Shown one piece after another: positions 30,701-38,814 of a stretch of 47,903 nucleotides of DNA (the first letter of the stretch is position 1; each line of letters opens with the position of its first letter). This DNA is from a virus, in the IMG/VR virus record IMGVR_UViG_3300035662_000043, positions 1-47,903 of that record. One strand, written 5' to 3'. The translations under genes and the position numbers were made by a program. The notes beneath the pieces are model-generated. The model was not told the DNA's origin and made no database searches. It worked only from the letters and a program-made list of their open reading frames with translations.

Positions 30701-31381
30701 ATGGCATATCCGACTGTAAATGCCCCTTACGGGCTAAAACCGATCAATCTGATCGGCGGTCAGGTGTTTGCGGGCCAGACTCGTGAACTCCCGATTGCAA
30801 GTAACTACGGTACTGCTATCTATAATGGCGACATCGTTCGCCTAGATGGTGGCACTATTGTTAAAGAGACCGGCACGACTACTGTTAACGCCAATGGCGT
30901 GACTGGCGTGTTCCTTGGTGTTAGCTACACCAATCCATCGACCGGCCAAAAGCTGTTCGCTAACTCATATCCGGGCAGTGTTGTTGCTTCGGACATCGTG
31001 GCTTATGTCGCTGATGATCCTGATCAACTGTTCAAGGTTGCTGTGACTGGCGGCGCTACTAGCTCCACCATCACTCCAATTTCGGGCACGATCTTGGGCA
31101 ACAACATGGCTATTTCGCAGCCAGCCTCGAACACCACTATTTCGGGTAACTCGAACATTGGTGCTTATGATTCGGGCAGCAATACTGCGCAGACGCTACC
31201 GTTCCGTGTCGTTGGCCTCGTTGAAGAGACTACCGATTCCAGCGGTAACTACAGCGAAGTTATTGTTAAGTGGAATGCTCCGCACCCAACCATCACTATC
31301 GACTTCACGGCTGAAACCGCGTCGGTAACTCTGGCTGGCGGTCATTCTTATCTCAACCCGAACGGCCCAGATAGCGTATAA
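30701..31381 (+). CDS. Capsid decoration / head structural protein (putative)
   Basis: 226 residues from the ATG at 30701 (GGAG 6 nt upstream). It begins AYPTVNAPYGLKPINLIGGQ, a pattern I associate with phage head decoration proteins. The rest is beta-rich with Gly/Thr/Ser. Directly before the major capsid gene and with the same high-expression codon style. Likely a minor head protein. Confidence 0.65.
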   Translation: MAYPTVNAPYGLKPINLIGGQVFAGQTRELPIASNYGTAIYNGDIVRLDGGTIVKETGTTTVNANGVTGVFLGVSYTNPSTGQKLFANSYPGSVVASDIVAYVADDPDQLFKVAVTGGATSSTITPISGTILGNNMAISQPASNTTISGNSNIGAYDSGSNTAQTLPFRVVGLVEETTDSSGNYSEVIVKWNAPHPTITIDFTAETASVTLAGGHSYLNPNGPDSV

Positions 31382-31393
31382 GGGAGTTAAATC

Positions 31394-32302
31394 ATGGCTA
31401 TTTCACGCGCACAACTACTGAAAGAGCTGCTCCCCGGCTTGAACGCTTTGTTCGGCATGGAGTACTCGCGTTATGGTGAGGAACACAAGGAAATCTACGA
31501 AACAGAGAGTTCCGAGCGTTCGTTCGAAGAAGAAACCAAGCTGTCCGGCTTCTCGGCAGCTCCGGTGAAAAACGAAGGTTCTGCGATTGCGTATGACAAT
31601 GCGCAAGAAGCATGGACTGCACGATACAACCACGAAACTATTGCTCTGGGTTTCTCGCTGACCGAAGAGGCCATTGAAGATAACCTGTATGACAGCCTGT
31701 CGGCTCGTTATACCAAGGCTCTGGCTCGTGCTATGTCGTATACCAAGCAAGTCAAAGCAGCAAACGTGTTGAACAACGGCTTTAATGCTTCCTATCCGGG
31801 TGGCGACGGTAAAGCCCTGTTTGCAAACAACCACCCACTCGTCTCTGGCGGCACTAACTCGAACATCCCTTCGACTCCTGCTGACTTGAACGAAACTTCG
31901 CTGGAAAACGCTGTGATTCAAATCGCTGCGTGGACTGACGAACGTGGTCTGCTGATTGCTGCGAAACCACAGAAGCTGATCATCCCACCGTCCCTCCAGT
32001 TCGTTGCTACTCGTCTGTTGGAAACCGAACTCCGTGTCGGTACCAACGATAACGACGTGAACGCACTGAAGAACAACGGTTCGATCCCCGGCGGCTACAC
32101 GATCAACCACTTCTTGACCGACAACAACGCATGGTTCCTGACCACTGACGTTCCAAACGGCATGAAGCACTTTGTTCGTACGCCTCTGGCGAACTCGATG
32201 GACGGTGACTTTGACACCGGCAACGTGCGTTACAAGGCTCGTGAGCGTTACTCGTTCGGCTGGTCTGACCCGCTGGGCATGTACGGCTCGCAAGGCGCGT
32301 AA
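31394..32302 (+). CDS. Major capsid protein (Mu gpT-like)
   Basis: 302 residues. LLPGLNALFGMEYSRYGEEH at the start, a loop with FNASYPGGDGKALFANNHP, and PQKLIIPPSLQFVATRLL match the Mu gpT group of HK97-fold capsid proteins. Codons are strongly biased to high-expression forms. Immediately followed by a strong terminator, as expected for the most abundant product. GGGAG upstream of the ATG. Confidence 0.9.
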   Translation: MAISRAQLLKELLPGLNALFGMEYSRYGEEHKEIYETESSERSFEEETKLSGFSAAPVKNEGSAIAYDNAQEAWTARYNHETIALGFSLTEEAIEDNLYDSLSARYTKALARAMSYTKQVKAANVLNNGFNASYPGGDGKALFANNHPLVSGGTNSNIPSTPADLNETSLENAVIQIAAWTDERGLLIAAKPQKLIIPPSLQFVATRLLETELRVGTNDNDVNALKNNGSIPGGYTINHFLTDNNAWFLTTDVPNGMKHFVRTPLANSMDGDFDTGNVRYKARERYSFGWSDPLGMYGSQGA

Positions 32303-32305
32303 TAG

Positions 32306-32332
32306 AAAAGGGGGCTTTACGCCCCCTTTTTT
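32306..32332 (+). terminator. Rho-independent terminator after the major capsid gene
   Basis: AAAAGGGGGC/GCCCCCTTTT stem with a 5-nt loop and TTTTTT. It lies 3 nt after the capsid stop codon. Confidence 0.95.
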
Positions 32333-32352
32333 GTAGTATATAAAGTAGGTAT

Positions 32353-32413
32353 ACCGGGTTTACCCGGTGCGTCAAACAGGCACCCGGCCTGACTTCATGC
32401 AGATTGACGCACC
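32353..32413 (+). promoter_or_regulatory. Structured leader RNA with mutually exclusive hairpins
   Basis: Hairpin 1: ACCGGGT/ACCCGGT (32353-32359, 32362-32368), though its 2-nt loop needs some opening. Hairpin 2: 10-bp arms GGTGCGTCAA/TTGACGCACC (32366-32375, 32404-32413), with CAGGC/GCCTG (32377-32381, 32387-32391) inside. The two share GGT at 32366-32368, so only one can form fully. It is 20 nt before the next gene. Confidence 0.6.
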
Positions 32414-32432
32414 TAACCGCATGAGGAAAAAT

Positions 32433-32888
32433 ATGGCTCTTTCTACTACCCAAAGTATTTGGCGTTCGGGTGGCGGCGACACGACTCGTACCGCGTATTG
32501 CGGTTCCGGTCTGATGGCTGCTCAGTTCTACATCCCTGACGCATCTGAAACCGCTAACGTGCTGGTTTCTTCTGTTTCTGGCGCACCTGCACTTATTCTC
32601 CCAGCTGGCGCAGTTGTCGTTTCGGTAAGTGTTATCACTACCGGCGCGGGTTCTGTTGACCTTGGCACAACCGGCTACACCAGCGGCACCGCAACACCTG
32701 CGGCTATCGCTAACAACTTGTCTGTGGCAACTGCCGCGACTACCAGCATTGGTACTGTTGTGACCGGTACAGCTTCTACCGAGATGGCTTACGTGACTTC
32801 CCGTAGTGACACAAGCGGCAACAACCCTGTTGCTGGCATCATCACTTACTTCGTCACCGATCCGCTGGTTGGTCAGCAAAACGTCTGA
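32433..32888 (+). CDS. Head decoration-like structural protein
   Basis: 151 residues from the ATG at 32433 (GAGGA upstream). Small residues dominate (Ala, Ser, Thr, Gly), beta-rich: YIPDASETANVLVSSVSGAP and GAGSVDLGTTGYTSGT. Follows a structured leader and the capsid terminator, so its expression is set apart from that of the capsid gene. Likely a head surface or fibre protein. Confidence 0.6.
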   Translation: MALSTTQSIWRSGGGDTTRTAYCGSGLMAAQFYIPDASETANVLVSSVSGAPALILPAGAVVVSVSVITTGAGSVDLGTTGYTSGTATPAAIANNLSVATAATTSIGTVVTGTASTEMAYVTSRSDTSGNNPVAGIITYFVTDPLVGQQNV

Positions 32889-32903
32889 TAAGGAGGCATC
32901 ACC

Positions 32904-33176
32904 ATGATGCAAACAGACGTAAAAGCCGCGCAGGTAACCTCTACCAATACGGCGTATGGCGCTCCAACCCGTGTAAAAGCGGTAACGGTCAGCTACGACG
33001 AAAGCGGAACTGTTGTTCTAAAAGACGGCGGTTCCGGCGGTACGACGAGGTTTTCTTTTACGGCTCCTGCGGCCAAGGGGTCAGTACACATTCTGTTCCC
33101 CGGCGAAGGCATCAAGTTCAACACGGATGTACATGCCACGCTGTCTAGCGCAACCATTGTGGTGTTCTATGGCTAA
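32904..33176 (+). CDS. Small beta-rich virion protein
   Basis: 90 residues, beta-rich (RVKAVTVSYDESGTVVLKDG, IKFNTDVHATLSSATIVVFYG). Very strong Shine-Dalgarno AAGGAGG. It overlaps the next gene start by 8 nt. Probably a minor structural protein. Confidence 0.65.
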   Translation: MMQTDVKAAQVTSTNTAYGAPTRVKAVTVSYDESGTVVLKDGGSGGTTRFSFTAPAAKGSVHILFPGEGIKFNTDVHATLSSATIVVFYG

Positions 33177-33423
33177 GTCTCCGGCGTGGCAAAGAAAAGA
33201 AGGGAAGAACCCCAAGGGCGGTTTAAACGCCAAGGGGCGGGCGTCGTATAACGCGGCGAACCCCGGTAAACCCGGATTGAAAGCGCCACAACCGGAGGGT
33301 GGGCCTCGTAAGAAATCATTCTGCGCCCGTATGGAAGGAATGAAAAAGAAGCTTACGAGTTCCAAGACAGCGAGCGACCCTAATAGTCGTATTAACAAAT
33401 CTTTACGAGCTTGGAAGTGTTAA
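33169..33423 (+). CDS. Small basic protein (DUF6321-like)
   Basis: 84 residues from the ATG at 33169. SPAWQRKEGKNPKGGLNAKG at the start and RKKSFCARMEGM match a conserved basic phage family I recall as DUF6321. High lysine content suggests nucleic-acid binding. It overlaps the preceding gene. Confidence 0.65.
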   Translation: MAKSPAWQRKEGKNPKGGLNAKGRASYNAANPGKPGLKAPQPEGGPRKKSFCARMEGMKKKLTSSKTASDPNSRINKSLRAWKC

Positions 33424-33425
33424 CC

Positions 33426-33674
33426 GTGGACCTAGCATTCGTTTGGAATGGCGCGTTGTCGCTGTTTGTGGGCTTGTTTGCGTATATTGCCCATGAAAAA
33501 TTCTCTGAGCTTGCGCGTATCACTATTCTTTTGAATAAGACGCGTGAAGAAATTGCACGGGATAACGTGACAAAAGCGGAAGTGGATCGTATTACTGATC
33601 ACATTGATCAGAGATTCAATAGGCTGGAGAATAAGATTGACCAGCTAATTGAGTCGCAAAGGAGAGTTTTATGA
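33426..33674 (+). CDS. Membrane-anchored coiled-coil protein
   Basis: 82 residues from the GTG at 33426 (GGAAG upstream). One N-terminal transmembrane helix (FVWNGALSLFVGLFAYIAH), then a coiled coil ending RITDHIDQRFNRLENKIDQL. A membrane-bound late protein, possibly linked to injection or lysis. Ends in a 4-nt overlap with the next gene. Confidence 0.65.
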   Translation: MDLAFVWNGALSLFVGLFAYIAHEKFSELARITILLNKTREEIARDNVTKAEVDRITDHIDQRFNRLENKIDQLIESQRRVL

Positions 33675-34456
33675 AAAAGAAGGCTAAAAAGTTCGGTACT
33701 GGGGGCACCATCCTTACCGGCTTAGGTGCTGGCTTTGTCGGCTCTGCTATATACGACAAGCTGATGAAGAACAAAGAAGATAAGGAAGACAAGTTCCAGA
33801 GCTTGAAGTCTGTAGACAGTAAAGGCCGCTCGCCGCAGGAACAGATAGATAAGCAAGTCGGTGCTAAGTCAGTAGAGCCTGAGACTAAAGCTGCGCCAAA
33901 AGAAGAGACTCGTGAAGAGTATCTTGCGAAGAAGGTTAAGCCGATCAAAGAGACCGGCACTTTTTCTGGGTCTGATACAACTGAACCTGATACTGACGTT
34001 AAAGACAACACCCCCGCACCTGCGCCTGTTAAGAAAGTTTCGACATCAAAGCCAACAGTGTCGTCATCTACTGCTGTAAAAATGGCCCCGCCTGATAACG
34101 CAGACCTTAAACCTAAGTCGGTTCCAAAGGCGCAGCCTAAAAAACCAGAAACTAAGATGCCTTTGCCATCTAGTGAGCGTCCGTCTAAGCCTTATCCAAC
34201 TGGCAGTAAGTATGATCTTGAGGATAAAGCTAAGAGCGAAGATAAACCAAAACCGGCTAAGCCTAAGACTGCGCCTGTTACTAGGTATTCTAAGGACAAG
34301 GAAAAGGGCAGCGATAGTAAGTTTGTGCCACGACACCTGCGTAATACAACTCCGTTCAAGAAGGGCGGTATGGTTAAAAAGTATAACGGCGGCTCCGCTT
34401 CTAGTCGAGGCGATGGCATTGCACAGCGCGGCAAGACTCGCGGGAGAATGGTCTGA
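33671..34456 (+). CDS. Lys/Pro-rich disordered protein with C-terminal KKGG/DGIAQRGKT motif
   Basis: 261 residues. A short glycine-rich, weakly hydrophobic N-terminus (TGLGAGFVGSAIYDKLM), then about 180 disordered residues rich in Lys, Pro, Ser and Glu. The tail has KKGGMVKKYNGG followed by DGIAQRGKTRG, repeated in the next two genes. Probably a virion-associated DNA- or protein-binding polypeptide. One-base overlap with the next gene. Confidence 0.7.
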   Translation: MKKKAKKFGTGGTILTGLGAGFVGSAIYDKLMKNKEDKEDKFQSLKSVDSKGRSPQEQIDKQVGAKSVEPETKAAPKEETREEYLAKKVKPIKETGTFSGSDTTEPDTDVKDNTPAPAPVKKVSTSKPTVSSSTAVKMAPPDNADLKPKSVPKAQPKKPETKMPLPSSERPSKPYPTGSKYDLEDKAKSEDKPKPAKPKTAPVTRYSKDKEKGSDSKFVPRHLRNTTPFKKGGMVKKYNGGSASSRGDGIAQRGKTRGRMV

Positions 34457-34851
34457 TGCCAAGCGTCTCAGGTAAACAACACCGTCTCATGGCTGCGGTG
34501 GCAACTAATCCAGCTGTGGCAAAGAAAACTAAGATTCCACAGTCTGTGGGAAAAGAGTTTATGGAAGCCGATAAAGGCAAGAAATTTAAAGGAGGCGGTG
34601 AGATGAAAGAGTCAATGAAGAAGGTTAAGGAAGAGATTGGCTTCATGAAAAAGAAGGGTGCTCCTAAGTCCATGATCAAACATGAGATGGCTGAAGCTGG
34701 TATGAATAAAGGTGGCGGCGTCAAAAAGTACGCCGCTGGTGGTCTGGCTGCTGGTCACAAGTCGGCTGATGGTGTTGCCCACAAAGGCAAGACCAAAGCT
34801 AAACAGGTGACGATGAAGAGCGGCGGTAAGGCTGGCGGCAAGTATTGCTAA
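34456..34851 (+). CDS. Small Lys/Gly-rich protein with the same C-terminal motif
   Basis: 131 residues, very basic. It begins SVSGKQHRLMAAVATNPAVA, an opening I recognise from phage proteins next to portal or head genes. The tail has KGGGVKKYAAGG followed by DGVAHKGKTKAK. Probably a head-associated nucleic-acid-binding protein. Confidence 0.7.
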   Translation: MPSVSGKQHRLMAAVATNPAVAKKTKIPQSVGKEFMEADKGKKFKGGGEMKESMKKVKEEIGFMKKKGAPKSMIKHEMAEAGMNKGGGVKKYAAGGLAAGHKSADGVAHKGKTKAKQVTMKSGGKAGGKYC

Positions 34852-34861
34852 GGAGATTGAG

Positions 34862-35212
34862 ATGAGACCTATCAAACCAAGAGGACCTGCTGGCGGTGGT
34901 CGTCCTATGCCGGGCCCCGCTGTAAACGTACTACCTACTAGGGGTGGCCCTGCTGGTGGCGGTATGCCCGTTGGCCCTGCTGTGAACGTATTGCCTAATA
35001 AACCGACCGGCGGCGCTCCTATGATCGGTGGGGGTGGTCCGGCAAATCCGGCGCCAATGCCAATGCCGCGTCCTACTAGTATGCCCATGACTAATGTAAA
35101 ACCTGCTGCGCCGGGAATGGGCATGAAGAAGGGCGGTAAGGTCAAATCGTCTGCTTCAAAGAGAGCAGATGGTATCGCTCAACGCGGTAAAACTAAGGGT
35201 AAGATCATATGA
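34862..35212 (+). CDS. Pro/Gly-rich protein with the same C-terminal motif
   Basis: 116 residues. Pro/Gly-rich low complexity with NVLPTRGGPAGGG repeated as NVLPNKPTGGAPM. The tail has MKKGGKVKSSAS then ADGIAQRGKTKG. ATGA overlap with the next gene. Confidence 0.65.
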   Translation: MRPIKPRGPAGGGRPMPGPAVNVLPTRGGPAGGGMPVGPAVNVLPNKPTGGAPMIGGGGPANPAPMPMPRPTSMPMTNVKPAAPGMGMKKGGKVKSSASKRADGIAQRGKTKGKII

Positions 35213-35457
35213 TGCTTTCTCGCGGGATGGGCGATATAAGCCCAGCTAAGATCAAAACCATCAAAAAGCGTGATGGTAATGAGCCTGTGAAAGTGTATAA
35301 AAAGGGTGGCGAGGTCTGGGATAAGCCTCGCCCTAAAGGTCTTGGTAAGCCAAGTAAGCTTAGTCCTGAGAAAAAGTCCGCTGCAAAAGCAGCGGCTAAA
35401 GCCGCCGGGAGACCTTATCCTAATTTGATAGATAACATGCGGGCAGCGAGGGGGTAG
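35209..35457 (+). CDS. Small basic protein with KKGG motif
   Basis: 82 residues, basic (VKVYKKGGEVWDKPRPKGLG, then SPEKKSAAKAAAKAAGRPYP). It carries the KKGG part of the shared motif in mid-sequence rather than at the end. Confidence 0.65.
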   Translation: MMLSRGMGDISPAKIKTIKKRDGNEPVKVYKKGGEVWDKPRPKGLGKPSKLSPEKKSAAKAAAKAAGRPYPNLIDNMRAARG

Positions 35458-35459
35458 TT

Positions 35460-35858
35460 ATGGCTGGTGGCGGTCCAGTTGGTCAAGTAGGCAATCCGGG
35501 GGCACAGAGTATGCTCTCGTCTTCTATGCAGAGTATGCGTAGAATTAATCCGTATGGGGGCGGTAATCCTTATACCCAAGGGTTTCAAAACTATTCCAAC
35601 TTTTCTCCTAGCCCCCCTCCTAGTATGCCGGGGTGGATGCAGCAAGCGCAGGAAGCGCAACAAAAGTTTCAGCAGAGTAGTCCTTATACGGAATACATGA
35701 ACAAGCAAAAAGCGTTGCAAGAAGAGTTTGAAAACAGTCAGGGGTTTAAGGATTTTCAAACCCAGATGCAAGGGTTCCAGAAACAACAGCAAGAATATCG
35801 TCCACCGTTTTCCCCGTATGGCGGGATGTATGGTGGTCTTGGTCGCATGTATTTTTAA
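35460..35858 (+). CDS. Gly/Gln/Pro-rich virion-associated protein
   Basis: 132 residues. Gly/Ser/Met-rich N-terminus, Pro-rich centre, then a Gln-rich helix (QEAQQKFQQSSPYTEYMNKQ). Low complexity; probably a flexible structural or internal virion protein. No domain recognised. Confidence 0.6.
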   Translation: MAGGGPVGQVGNPGAQSMLSSSMQSMRRINPYGGGNPYTQGFQNYSNFSPSPPPSMPGWMQQAQEAQQKFQQSSPYTEYMNKQKALQEEFENSQGFKDFQTQMQGFQKQQQEYRPPFSPYGGMYGGLGRMYF

Positions 35859-35869
35859 TTTAAATAATC

Positions 35870-36610
35870 ATGGCCTTTACAACTAGTAACACAAGTTTCA
35901 ACCCCGACCTTAACGAAATTTTTGAAGAGGCGTTTGAGCGTTGCGGGCTTGAGTTGCGTACCGGCTATGACTTTCGTACGGCACGGCGCAGCCTTAATTT
36001 TCTTATTGGTGAGTGGGCTAACCGAGGTATCAACTTGTGGACGATTGAGCAAGGCTCAATTAATTTAGTACAAGGGGTGGTTACATATGATTTACCTAAT
36101 GATACCGTTGATCTTATTGAACATGTTATTCGCACTGATTCCGGACAAGGTCCTAACCAGACTGATCTAAATATAACTCGAATCAGCGTATCTACGTATT
36201 CAACTATCCCAAATAAACTAACGCAAGGCCGTCCTATTCAAGTTTGGATTAATCGGCAGAGCGGGCAGACGACCGATTTATTGGGCGCAACCCCAAAGTA
36301 TCCACAAATTAATGTATGGCCTGCACCAGACCAAGGCACGCAACTAAACCCATATTACGTGTTTTATTACTGGCGGTTAAAACGTATTTATGATGCAGGT
36401 AATGGAACTAACGTAGTAGATATACCGTTCCGTTTCCAGAACTGTTTAGTAGCGGGCCTTGCTTATATGATTTCTGTAAAAAAGCCGGAAGTTGACCCAA
36501 TGCGCATCCAAGCTCTAAAGGCTATGTATGATGAAGCGTGGGATTTAGCGGCGGGCGAAGACCGCGAAAAAGCGGCTGACCGTCTAGTGCCACGGGAGAT
36601 GTTTTTCTAA
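35870..36610 (+). CDS. Head-tail connector protein (P22 gp4-like)
   Basis: 246 residues. A helical N-terminus (EIFEEAFERCGLELRTGYD), then TYDLPNDTVDLIEHVIRTD and VWPAPDQGTQLNPYYVFYYW. This alpha-then-beta layout matches podovirus head-tail adaptors of the P22 gp4 type. Overlaps the next gene by one base. Confidence 0.7.
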   Translation: MAFTTSNTSFNPDLNEIFEEAFERCGLELRTGYDFRTARRSLNFLIGEWANRGINLWTIEQGSINLVQGVVTYDLPNDTVDLIEHVIRTDSGQGPNQTDLNITRISVSTYSTIPNKLTQGRPIQVWINRQSGQTTDLLGATPKYPQINVWPAPDQGTQLNPYYVFYYWRLKRIYDAGNGTNVVDIPFRFQNCLVAGLAYMISVKKPEVDPMRIQALKAMYDEAWDLAAGEDREKAADRLVPREMFF

Positions 36611-37023
36611 TGGGAAACAGGTTTGCTAGTGGCAAGAATTCTATTGCGGAGTGTGACCGTTGTGGATTTCGTTACAAGCTGAAAGAACTGAAGAAGCTAA
36701 CGATTAAAACCAAACAGGTTTCGATTAAAGTATGTCATACCTGTTGGGAACAAGATCATCCGCAGTTACAGTTAGGGATGTACCCAGTGCAAGACCCGCA
36801 AGCTGTTCGGGAGCCAAGACCGGATTTAAGTTACCGCCAAGCTGGTTATACCGGATTGCAGCTGACGTTGAACACTGATTTTGGCGACCCTTCGGGGGGT
36901 AGCCGTATTATTCAGTGGGGGTGGAACCCAGTAGGGTTTGGTAACGGCGGGGATTTTCAACTAGCTATTAATGACCTTGTAGGTCTTGGTCAGGTAGGGA
37001 CAGTAACAGTATCTATTACTTAG
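36610..37023 (+). CDS. Zinc-ribbon head/tail-associated protein
   Basis: 137 residues. C-x2-C pairs CDRCGFRYKLKELKK and CHTCWEQDHP near the N-terminus form a likely zinc ribbon. The C-terminal part is Gly-rich and beta. Lies between connector and small basic genes. Role unknown. Confidence 0.7.
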   Translation: MGNRFASGKNSIAECDRCGFRYKLKELKKLTIKTKQVSIKVCHTCWEQDHPQLQLGMYPVQDPQAVREPRPDLSYRQAGYTGLQLTLNTDFGDPSGGSRIIQWGWNPVGFGNGGDFQLAINDLVGLGQVGTVTVSIT

Positions 37024-37032
37024 GAGTAGATT

Positions 37033-37194
37033 ATGGACAGCATGAAGAAAGTGGCTAAGGCGGAAGTCAAAGCACACGAAAAGCGGATGCACAAAGGTAT
37101 GGCTAAAGGCGGGGTGACCGGCGAAGCCATGAAGAAGATGGGCCGCAACATGGCTCGTGCTATGAATCAGCGTGGGTCTTCAAGGAGCCGATAA
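37033..37194 (+). CDS. Very small basic protein (53 aa)
   Basis: ATG at 37033 with AGGAG upstream. 53 residues, about one third Lys/Arg/His (MKKVAKAEVKAHEKRMHKGM, then KGGVTGEAMKKMGRNMARAM). Its stop overlaps the next ATG (TAATG). Contains a KGG element like the neighbours. Confidence 0.7.
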   Translation: MDSMKKVAKAEVKAHEKRMHKGMAKGGVTGEAMKKMGRNMARAMNQRGSSRSR

Positions 37195-37385
37195 TGGAAA
37201 AGATTAAATCCGCACCGCCATCGGTGCTTAAATCCTATTCTGGTAAAGACTGCATGAATGAGATGAACATTGGTGCTGGTGTAGTTACTAAGGGTAACTA
37301 TAAAGAGCCAAAAACCACTGGTATCAAAATTCGTGGCACAGGCGCAGCAACTAAAGGTTTAATGGCACGAGGCCCAATGGGTTGA
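37194..37385 (+). CDS. Small conserved virion-associated protein
   Basis: 63 residues ending TTGIKIRGTGAATKGLMARG. This IKIRGTGAATKG tail recurs in phage genomes as I remember it. Good Shine-Dalgarno AGGAG upstream. Function unknown. Confidence 0.7.
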   Translation: MEKIKSAPPSVLKSYSGKDCMNEMNIGAGVVTKGNYKEPKTTGIKIRGTGAATKGLMARGPMG

Positions 37386-37393
37386 GGTGAAGC

Positions 37394-38077
37394 GTGAACT
37401 ACAACGAGTTGTTTATTGCTATAAAAAACTATTTGCAAAACGACTTTCCGTCGAATATATGGACGGATGTCGCGGGTACCGGCACGACTACATCTAACGG
37501 CACGGAGCAGATAGACCTGTTTATTCGACAGGCTGAAACCCGCATTTACAACTCGGTTCAGCTACCTGTCCAACGAAAAAATGTTACTGGTACAACTACC
37601 TTGGGGAACAAGTATTTGTCTCTCCCCGCAGATTGGCTATCAAATTATTCTATAGCCGTAGTTACGCCAATTACCGGAGAGTACGAATACTTGCTAAATA
37701 AGGACGTAAACTTTATTAGGCAAGCTTTTCCTTACCCCGCAGTTTCTGGTAAACCCCAGTATTACGCCGTTTTTGACCAAAACACTTATATATTAGGTCC
37801 TACGCCTGATGCGGCCTATACCATGGAGATGCACTATAACGCCTACCCTGCGTCTATTGTAGACATAGGCACTTCATGGCTTGGAAGTAATTTTAGTACT
37901 GTCCTTTTATATGGCTCTCTAGTAGAAGCTTATATATTTTTAAAAGGTGAGGCAGACCTTTTGCAAATGTATCAAGCAAACTATAACGATGCGCTCAATC
38001 AACTGAAACGGTTGTCAGATGGTTTAGACCGTCAAGATGCGTATCGTTCAGGCCAAACTCGTGTTCAAGTAACTTAA
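37394..38077 (+). CDS. Tail adaptor / tubular-like protein
   Basis: 227 residues, GTG start with GAGGTG upstream. YNELFIAIKNYLQNDFPSNI, then IDLFIRQAETRIYNSVQLPV and LSLPADWLSNYSIAVV; C-terminal aromatic strands. Matches a phage adaptor/connector pattern often placed after the gp4-like connector. Likely joins portal and tail. Confidence 0.7.
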   Translation: MNYNELFIAIKNYLQNDFPSNIWTDVAGTGTTTSNGTEQIDLFIRQAETRIYNSVQLPVQRKNVTGTTTLGNKYLSLPADWLSNYSIAVVTPITGEYEYLLNKDVNFIRQAFPYPAVSGKPQYYAVFDQNTYILGPTPDAAYTMEMHYNAYPASIVDIGTSWLGSNFSTVLLYGSLVEAYIFLKGEADLLQMYQANYNDALNQLKRLSDGLDRQDAYRSGQTRVQVT

Positions 38078-38086
38078 AGAGGATTT

Positions 38087-38377
38087 ATGGCAAGCGCACA
38101 AGGCGTCGGAACGGTTGGTCGGTTCATGGTGTACACCACATCAAATCGTGGGCATTCACCAGAAGAACTAGCAGACATGGCGATGGAACATATTATTGCT
38201 GTGTCAGACACCGCGCCCGAACAAATAAAAATGCAAGCAGAAGCGTACAAGGCAAAACTACATGAAGTGCTTGTTAGGTATATGAAAAAAGCTGTCGAGC
38301 AGGACCGTCTGACCGTGTGTCGCCAGCTTGAGGACTCTGGTCAGGCTCAAATCGCAGATATTGTAAGGAGAATGTAA
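38087..38377 (+). CDS. Small helical virion-associated protein
   Basis: 96 residues. ASAQGVGTVGRFMVYTTSNRG at the start, then a helical region (MEHIIAVSDTAPEQIKMQAE). Between adaptor and fibre genes. Overlaps the next gene by one base. Function unknown. Confidence 0.65.
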   Translation: MASAQGVGTVGRFMVYTTSNRGHSPEELADMAMEHIIAVSDTAPEQIKMQAEAYKAKLHEVLVRYMKKAVEQDRLTVCRQLEDSGQAQIADIVRRM

Positions 38378-38805
38378 TGGCTATTACTCAGGCAATGTGC
38401 TCGTCTTTCAAAGGCGAGGTTATGCAAGCACTACACGACTTTGATGTTGGTGCTAACGTTTTTAAGCTCGCCTTATACACAAGTTCGGCTACGTTGGATG
38501 CGTCTACTACTGTTTACTCCGCGACTAATGAAGTGCCAAACAGTGGTTCGTATTCTTCTGGTGGTGGCTCACTAACTAATCAGGGTGTGACAGTGTCTGG
38601 CACTACGGGCTTCACAGATTTTTCTGACTTGTCGTTTACATCAGCAACAATCACAGCGCGTGGCGCTTTGATTTACAACAGCACTAACGGTGATCGTGCA
38701 GTTTGTGTGCTTGATTTCGGTGGCGACAAAACATCGACCGCCGGTACGTTCACCATTATCTTCCCAGCAGCTACCGCGAGTGATGCAATCATTCGTATTG
38801 CGTAA
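38377..38805 (+). CDS. Virion structural protein (beta-rich)
   Basis: 142 residues, Ser/Thr-rich and beta-rich: FKLALYTSSATLDASTTVYS and TNEVPNSGSYSSGGGSLTN. A pattern seen in tail or head surface proteins of many phages. AGGAG before the ATG. Confidence 0.7.
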   Translation: MAITQAMCSSFKGEVMQALHDFDVGANVFKLALYTSSATLDASTTVYSATNEVPNSGSYSSGGGSLTNQGVTVSGTTGFTDFSDLSFTSATITARGALIYNSTNGDRAVCVLDFGGDKTSTAGTFTIIFPAATASDAIIRIA

Positions 38806-38814
38806 GGTGGGGTT

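Noticed and set aside
31415-32293. Long leftward open frame (about 290 codons) over the major capsid gene
   Set aside because: It mirrors the codon bias of the capsid gene, has no ribosome-binding site and encodes an Arg/Val-rich sequence typical of antisense shadows.
32341-32432. tRNA or tmRNA in the structured leader
   Set aside because: The stems do not fit a cloverleaf and there is no TPsiC-like arm or CCA-type acceptor geometry.
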